From: Gymnothorax reevesii
Taxonomy: Eukaryota; Chordata; Actinopteri; Anguilliformes; Muraenidae
Length of the DNA stretch: 64,000 nt
Assembly (NCBI GenBank): GCA_029721435.1
Contig: CM056573.1
Coordinates: 47,528,501-47,592,500 of the forward strand
Direction: 5' to 3'
Shown here: positions 57,932 to 64,000 of the stretch, in pieces
Numbering within the stretch: the first letter of the stretch is position 1
Layout: every line of letters begins with the position of its first letter
Program-made: the position numbers and the translations under genes
Notes under the pieces: model-generated
Seen by the model: the letters and a program-made list of their open reading frames with translations, nothing else
Database searches by the model: none
Told to the model about the DNA's origin: nothing

Positions 57932-59027
57932 ACAGGAGTACTGTGCCTGCACTGGCAGTCATACATACTCAAGCCATGACACCATCTCGGCCATTTCTCA
58001 CAGATGACTGAATGATTTGGACCATAGGTTTTACCTGCAGCTCTAACTTTCCATCATCTTGGTAATGGTTTGGTTTAATGTCATCAGTATAAACCTGTTT
58101 TGAAAACCCTTTTTAACCTTTCTAAATGTATTAATTTCAGTTGTCTTTCTGATTAAGGTTGCTTATTGGAGGTTAGAATCATCCCAGTGTAGCATTTGAA
58201 ATTCAGCTCTTGAACTCTATTGCATGCACTCAACTCATGGTATTGGATCCCTGCGCTCTGGAGACAGCTGTGAAGTCACTGCCTGCTGTGTTGAGGTTGT
58301 TCCTGCCATCTCTTCCTGTTCATCTTTCTTCAATTGCTGCTGACTTCCTTGAACATAGTTTGAGTCCACCTGCGATTTCTTTCTTCTTAAGACTTTTAAA
58401 ATGTTTGTACTTAATTTACTCAGCTGTGGTAAAGTTACAATCATCATTCTGTCCTTTCAGTTTCCAGTTAGGTTGTTTTAAAGTCATGGTTAATCTGAAG
58501 TCTTCAAGATGGCTGTTGAAATCAAATGATGTAGGTGATCTCAGTGGATAAAAGCGGCAACATTGCCCAAATTAATTACTTGTTTGTTTTTTTTTTTTTT
58601 TGTGTGTGTGTGAACACGAAATAAGCCACCCGAGTGACCGTTACTATCTGCCAGTTGTTCATAGACAAAATTTTTTCACTGCTAAATTTGGGTAAAGTTA
58701 GCACAAAAATATTTGTTTCTCAAAATTGCAGAAAATAAATGTAAATACAAAGAAATCTGTTTTTTCTTTTCTTGCACATTGATTTCAAATATGAGTATCT
58801 TTAGTGTATGGAAAAAAACCATTTCAGTCTGTTGAGTGACTCTACAGAGCGGAGATTTGTGAACTACCTGTATTCTAGTGCTCTGTAGCAGATGTTCAGT
58901 GTTTTAAAAATACAAAATAAACAATTATTTTGGATGCTGTATCTTACAGTTTATGTAGTGTTCATTGTGTATGTTGTATTATAGCTGGACAGCAAGAGGG
59001 AAAATAAGCAATTGTTTTTCACCCCTC

Positions 59028-59400
59028 AGCCATAATAATGGCTGATGGGGTATTTTCATCACAATGGCGTCCATATGTCTGTATGTGAGTCTGTCTCACA
59101 TTTTCTGCAGGCCATTACTCAGTAGTTGATGATATTGAACACCATATACATGCTGCATGTTAGGAACTTGTGCTGTAGTTGCAAAAACCTACTTTTATCA
59201 GGACTTGACTTTTGACCTAGGCGCAGAGACCTTGACCTTGGAAGTTTTGTGCAGGCTGTTTCTCAACAATTAGCAGCAATGTGAAGGTGGCCACATATAA
59301 AGTGCATTGGATGGAAACTCTGCATCGTCTGGTTTTATTCCACATTATACCTTTCTCTTTATTGTATGACCTTGAATAAGTTTTCAATCTTGCGCAAAAA
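59028..59400 (+). repeat. Unclassified repeat related to CCGTCCG group
   Basis: GCTGATGGGGTATTTTCATC, ATATGTCTGTATGTGAGTCTG, TTGACTTTTGACCTAGG and GACCTTGACCTTGGAAG. Motif order resembles the snx13 intron copies but without the CCGTCCG run. Confidence 0.3.
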
Positions 59401-59409
59401 CACAAATCT

Positions 59410-61190
59410 CATCGTTTTTTGACTTCACGGCAGTGACATGATTGTGTCAACAAGTACGCGGTAATTGCGCAAAAATGTGTTCCATTCAATTTAGGCCAAT
59501 CAGACCTATTTTAGCTAATTATGTAAAAAAAAATGTTCGGTTCAAATAAGGTCTCTGTAAACCGCAGGCTTGATATCAGGTGTTCATATGCACGGTCCTG
59601 ATGATTCCAGTCTGTTTGACATAATGGCGAGGCCCAGGGGTCTTGAGTGCCTTGAATGTTGTCTGGGTATTTGCCATGACTGGAGGAAAGTACAATCACA
59701 CCATCTTGTGGCCAATAGGAGGACATTTGGATAAAATACGATTTCATCCAAGCTAAATAATTAATTGCCTTTTGCTATGACTGACATTCTCTCATAATGC
59801 TGTTCTCTGTACCACATACTTTGGATGAGTCAGGGATTCTGACAAAAAAAAAGTTTTGACAAATTATTTATTTGGACATAAATTGGCAGCTCCCTGTAAT
59901 GCAAAACAAAAAAAAAAAGCTAATAATATATGACAAAAAAAAGGTCAAAGAATTATGTGAAATATACACTAATTGACAATGTTGCTCCCGTTTGAGCCAG
60001 CCTTTGCTGAAAGTAGTCTTGTTGAAGGATAATTGAAGGATAAGAACAACTCAATAGAGCCTGAATATTTAATAGCAGTTCTGTGGGCTAAAAAAGCCTT
60101 TCTAATCAGAAAAGGCACGAGGAGAATGGCCAGACTGGGTTAAGCTGAAAAATATACCTGTAACTCAAATAACCAAATTTTTTCAATAGTTCAAATTCAG
60201 CGGAACATCTCCGAAATCAAAGCATGTTGAACTGAAATACATAGGATACAGTATTAGCAAGGTGCACTGTGTTGAAAATGTGTACCTGATAAAGTGCCGA
60301 TGATTGTAAATCTGATTTACATTCCACTTTTTACGAAATTCGAAAAGCGAAACATTTTTTCTGTGGATTCTTGTGCAATGTCATGATAATAAGTCAACAA
60401 AATCAAAGTGGCTGGAACAACAGAATTTTCTATTTATTTATTTTTCCTGGAACTAGATCAGTTCTAGTACAGCCAACAACAGACACACAAGCCACTAGCA
60501 CTAGGCCACAATGAACACTTTGTCATTTAGACAGACTTACTCTCAGACTTACTCTCTGACCCCAGTGCTTTATAAAAGCACAGATCCATCCTCGAGTCTG
60601 CATATTTCCACTTGGGGCTTGGTTCTGAACTGGGCGAACTGATTGTAGACAAAAAAATGAAATAAATATGTACATTTTCGCTCAGAAGTGAGGCTTATAA
60701 AAGGTCTGAAATGCTCAGCACTATGTTGGTAATCAGCCTGATAGGAAAGTCTCATTATTAAATTCATTAATTAGCACTATTTCACTGAGAAATCAGAGCA
60801 TGTGAGTCACAGCTGAGATCCAAGTCTGGATTTGCCATAGAAAACATGCTCAGAGAAGTAGTTTCTGGCTATTAACCCAATAGGATATTCCTGCATCATT
60901 AACACTTTCCCTGCCAGGGTATTTTGCGTTCTGCACATCTTTTGACATGATAATGAATTTCTAAAGCATGATACCTTCTACAAAGGTCAAACATATGAAC
61001 AATAAAATCCAAAAACGAAAAGAGTAAAATACAGATCCCCCGCTGCGAGATAGCAGATATCTGGCATGGAAACGAAACGCAGTGGAGGGACAGAAGTATG
61101 AAAAGGCACATCTACACAATAAGATGTATCCATATATAAAATTCTGTTGAGAAAAATTGAACTGTTAAGGAGTTCTGACCCAGAAAAAAA
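59410..61190. other. Downstream intergenic DNA
   Basis: AT-rich, with several short A-runs. Nothing recognisable on either strand. Confidence 0.4.
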
Positions 61191-61197
61191 GCATAAC

Positions 61198-61286
61198 AGA
61201 TAGACAGACAGACAGACAGACAGACATACATACATACAGACATACATACATACATACATACATACATACATACATACATACATACG
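61198..61286. repeat. (CAGA)n-(CATA)n microsatellite
   Basis: CAGA units followed by CATA units with one CAGACATA interruption. The overlapping Tyr/Val/Cys-repeat open frames on the minus strand are artefacts. Confidence 0.92.
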
Positions 61287-61289
61287 GAA

Positions 61290-64000
61290 GGACATTATTC
61301 ATTCCTGTATCCCCACTCACCTCATGGTGGGGGATAATAGAGATGCATACATGAAGCCTATCCGAGCCAGGCAAGTTGTCCTGCACAAGTAGGATTTTTG
61401 TGAATACGCTGATGTATTCAAGGGATATTTGAAGTAACAGTGTAAGAATCCCATCGCTGAAATTCTAGCTGGGATTTTAATATGGTGAGAGTATTTCCAG
61501 CACCAGAAGCTCATCAGCGCTGTGGATGGACAGAGCTGGTCACACAGATAAATTAAGATGTTGGTCAACCTGGTGAGCTTGATGACAGTACAAGCTGCTT
61601 AGCGGGTTAAAAAAAAAAAAAGATAAAAAAAGAGAAGAAAGCTAGTCAGCCACAAGTTGAAAATGCATACCAAAATGCCTTAACAACAAAATGAACCGTT
61701 TAATGTTTCCTTTAGTGCCAACATTGATTTAAATTCAACCATTTGTACATGGGGTGCTGTTTTTTAATATCGAAGCTGTTGAAGAACTGTAATGCAGATT
61801 CATATTTAAATTCAATGCAACTGAACGTATTGTTCACAGTCCTAAGCTAAGGTACTATAATATCCAATGATAAAACTAGCCAATGAATCATCCAACTTGC
61901 ACTCAATGTAATGGGTCATAAAAAGTTGTACTTGGTAGTATTCAGGACTAAGTTCATTCCTCCAAAAATGATTGATTCAGTGAGTGAAAACATATTGAGG
62001 GTTTGGAGCACAATGGTGATACGTGTGTCCAAAATATGTGATTTTGAGATTTTTACCTCCTGTCACACATTTCTATCAGCCAATTCTTGGAGCACAATAA
62101 TTATATATCCATGCACTTCAGTTTTAAACAGAATTCACAATTTCATTTTGTGGTATGTCCAACAAAATCTGTTTATATGAATTACACATTGACATTTTGA
62201 TGAATAAACATGAATAGTATTACAGAATCATCTGTCTTCCATTGCAAACAAACTTAACACGATGGTGATAGATTGAAGTTATGTCAAATCTAGAGCTAGA
62301 ATTGTTGGAACACGGAGGTGACATGTCCATATTGGCAATTTTGGCAATGATGTTGCAATAGCACACTTATGAAAACTTACATGTTCAGTATACTTCTGAA
62401 CCATGCAGTAAAAGAGTGACTGACATAAAAATGATGTACCTGATTTAATAGAACATTTGCAAACCTAAAAATCAATTTTCCCCAAAACCTCTAAAATGGA
62501 CATATAACCATTGCGCTCCAAACACTCGATATGTGCACCATAAGCCATTACTTCATGGAATATCCCACCAATCTTCTTTTGTACAGTTCTTTGCTCAGTA
62601 TGAGAGCTGCATTTCCGTTTACAGGTGTCTCATCAAGGATGCAATTTCCTCTGTAGTTGTTCCAAAACTCAAAAACGATTGACACCAAAAGCAGTATGAT
62701 AGCTGAGAATTTTTAACCATACTAATGAGAGCCAATAGTATATTTTGGAATGTGGTCTGAAAGAACCAGTAACACAGTGATTATGCAGACACGTGTTTCA
62801 GGCCGTTGCCAAAAACAACTCTACCAAAATTCCCCCAAAAAGCCTGGGCTTGTCAAGTCAACGGAGGATAGCAATGACTTCATAAGCATTGCACAGAAAG
62901 AAGGGTACTTATGATTTGTACATCATACATTTCTGTTGGACAAGAATTTTATTTAGGTCAAGTTACTCTTCAATCTTCTCCTTCCCCCAAGTCCTTCAAT
63001 CAATGCAGATGACTTCAATAACAAGGTTGTCATCCACAACTCCTCTGCGATGGCTGAGTGCACCCACACCCTTGCTAATGTTAAGCGTCTCTCCCTAAGA
63101 TTGGCCAAAAGCTTACATTCTCAAGAATGTTAACCTCACGCAGGTCCACTATCCAATGGATCTGGACCCTGGATCTGTCCTCACACCATTCTCATAAGTA
63201 ATCCCTCAACACATCCTACAATGCATCTCCTCCATGTAAGCTCATCCCTATCCACTGTACAAGCCCCCACAGTCCCCACCCCAGGTATCACCGTATAACG
63301 TATCACCCTGCTATAACGAAAACCACTCCTGACTGCTCTCTCCACTCTCTGTCATCGCTTCTCTTTACCCCCCATGTGAAACCCCTTGTCGTCAGTCTCG
63401 AACCAGGCCTGACTACTTGACAGTTTACTCGCAGTTCAGGGTGTAACTTGAGAATAAATACAGATATTTTCATAAAAATGTAGAAGTATTCCGGTCTTTC
63501 CAAAAGCTAAGGTTTTTCCAACTTATGTTCGGACTGTGGTATAAGATCTACAATCATTTCAAAAGAAGAAACAACACAGCAAAAAAAAACAAAATATTCC
63601 AAAATGATTCTATGAGTTTTCATATACATTAAAAAGATATTGCCAGTAATTTCGCAGTACACGTCCAAGGGAGATTTTGTGGTATTTTTTGATTCTAGCT
63701 TTCATGGTAATCTTTCCGAGATGATCGAAAGTTTAGTTGTGATAAGCGCTGATTATAGTTTAACCAATTTAAACCATCTTTATAGCAAACTATCACAGTG
63801 TGCATTTGAAACTAAGAGCAATTCAACAGGCAGAATTCTGATATATTTATTTGTCCCATAAATGATGAAAAATCAGTGTGCTACAACCCATGAGATACAG
63901 GTTTGGTATTACACACGTGTAATATAACTTTCTTGTGCTGCGATTGGTCAGATTCTGTTCATTGGCAAACATAGTAATGTTACCAGTCCTCCTGCTGCAT
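61290..64000. other. Downstream intergenic DNA to window end
   Basis: AT-rich flank. A less AT-rich patch at 62.98-63.4 kb holds a short frame (INADDFNNKVVIHNSSAMAE, about 62999-63058) without a known family match. No gene, RNA or transposon end supported. Confidence 0.35.

Noticed and set aside
57550..58551. Open frames of 85 and 113 codons downstream of snx13
   Set aside because: No ATG context, splice structure or family resemblance; the first overlaps a short inverted-repeat element.
60987..61386. Minus-strand frames with Tyr-Val-Cys-Met repeats
   Set aside because: They are a translation of the CATA microsatellite.
1..64000. tRNA, rRNA, CRISPR arrays, phage or bacterial features
   Set aside because: None seen on either strand; the window is vertebrate nuclear DNA.

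Overview
The window is vertebrate genomic DNA and looks like a teleost fish. It has long introns with GT-AG junctions, a CpG-rich promoter, microsatellites, and many fish-type Tc1/mariner, hAT, PIF/Harbinger and TTAA-target DNA transposon remnants. No bacterial operon, CRISPR array, rRNA or convincing tRNA was seen. The species cannot be fixed from the sequence alone.

There is one protein-coding gene, snx13 (sorting nexin 13, also called RGS-PX1), on the + strand. Its coding sequence runs from 8211 to 45623 in 26 exons. I traced all 26 by eye with GT-AG junctions and matching phases. They add up to 2865 coding nt, giving a 954-residue protein without internal stops. Order along the protein: N-terminal membrane hairpin, PXA domain, RGS domain, Ser/Asp-rich linker, PX domain, sorting-nexin C-terminal domain. 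The first coding exon holds only four codons (MLTE), as I recall for the mammalian protein. The 3' UTR probably runs about 3.1 kb to an AATAAA at 48757.

Layout: 1-8.0 kb is an intergenic flank with Tc1 remnants (3.3-4.6 kb), an hAT-like MITE with a perfect 8-bp target duplication (5.23-5.54 kb), and microsatellites. 8.0-10.1 kb holds the promoter, exon 1 and a second CpG-rich block that may be an alternative promoter. 13.3-38.1 kb holds exons 2-25. The introns carry Tc1-like remnants (14.6, 21.2-22.9 kb), a TTAA-flanked MITE (17.9 kb), a nested hAT/Tc1 MITE pair (29.7 kb), a two-copy MITE (24.3 and 36.7 kb) and fragments of an unclassified CCGTCCG-containing repeat. Intron 25 (38.1-45.4 kb) is 7.3 kb and largely built from mobile DNA: a nearly full-length but dead Tc1-like transposon, a tandem duplication, a ~1.5 kb foldback palindrome, and a MITE ending about 100 bp before the last exon. 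48.8-64 kb is an intergenic flank with a Tc1-like remnant (50.5-51.5 kb), a Harbinger transposon containing a second Harbinger-like MITE (51.8-54.5 kb), a possible solo LTR, and simple repeats.

No unknown multi-gene system is visible. The most useful leads are the alternative acceptor before the PX domain, the possible second promoter, the nested Harbinger insertions and the large foldback element. Exon calls come from manual translation and recalled knowledge of SNX13; no database search was run.
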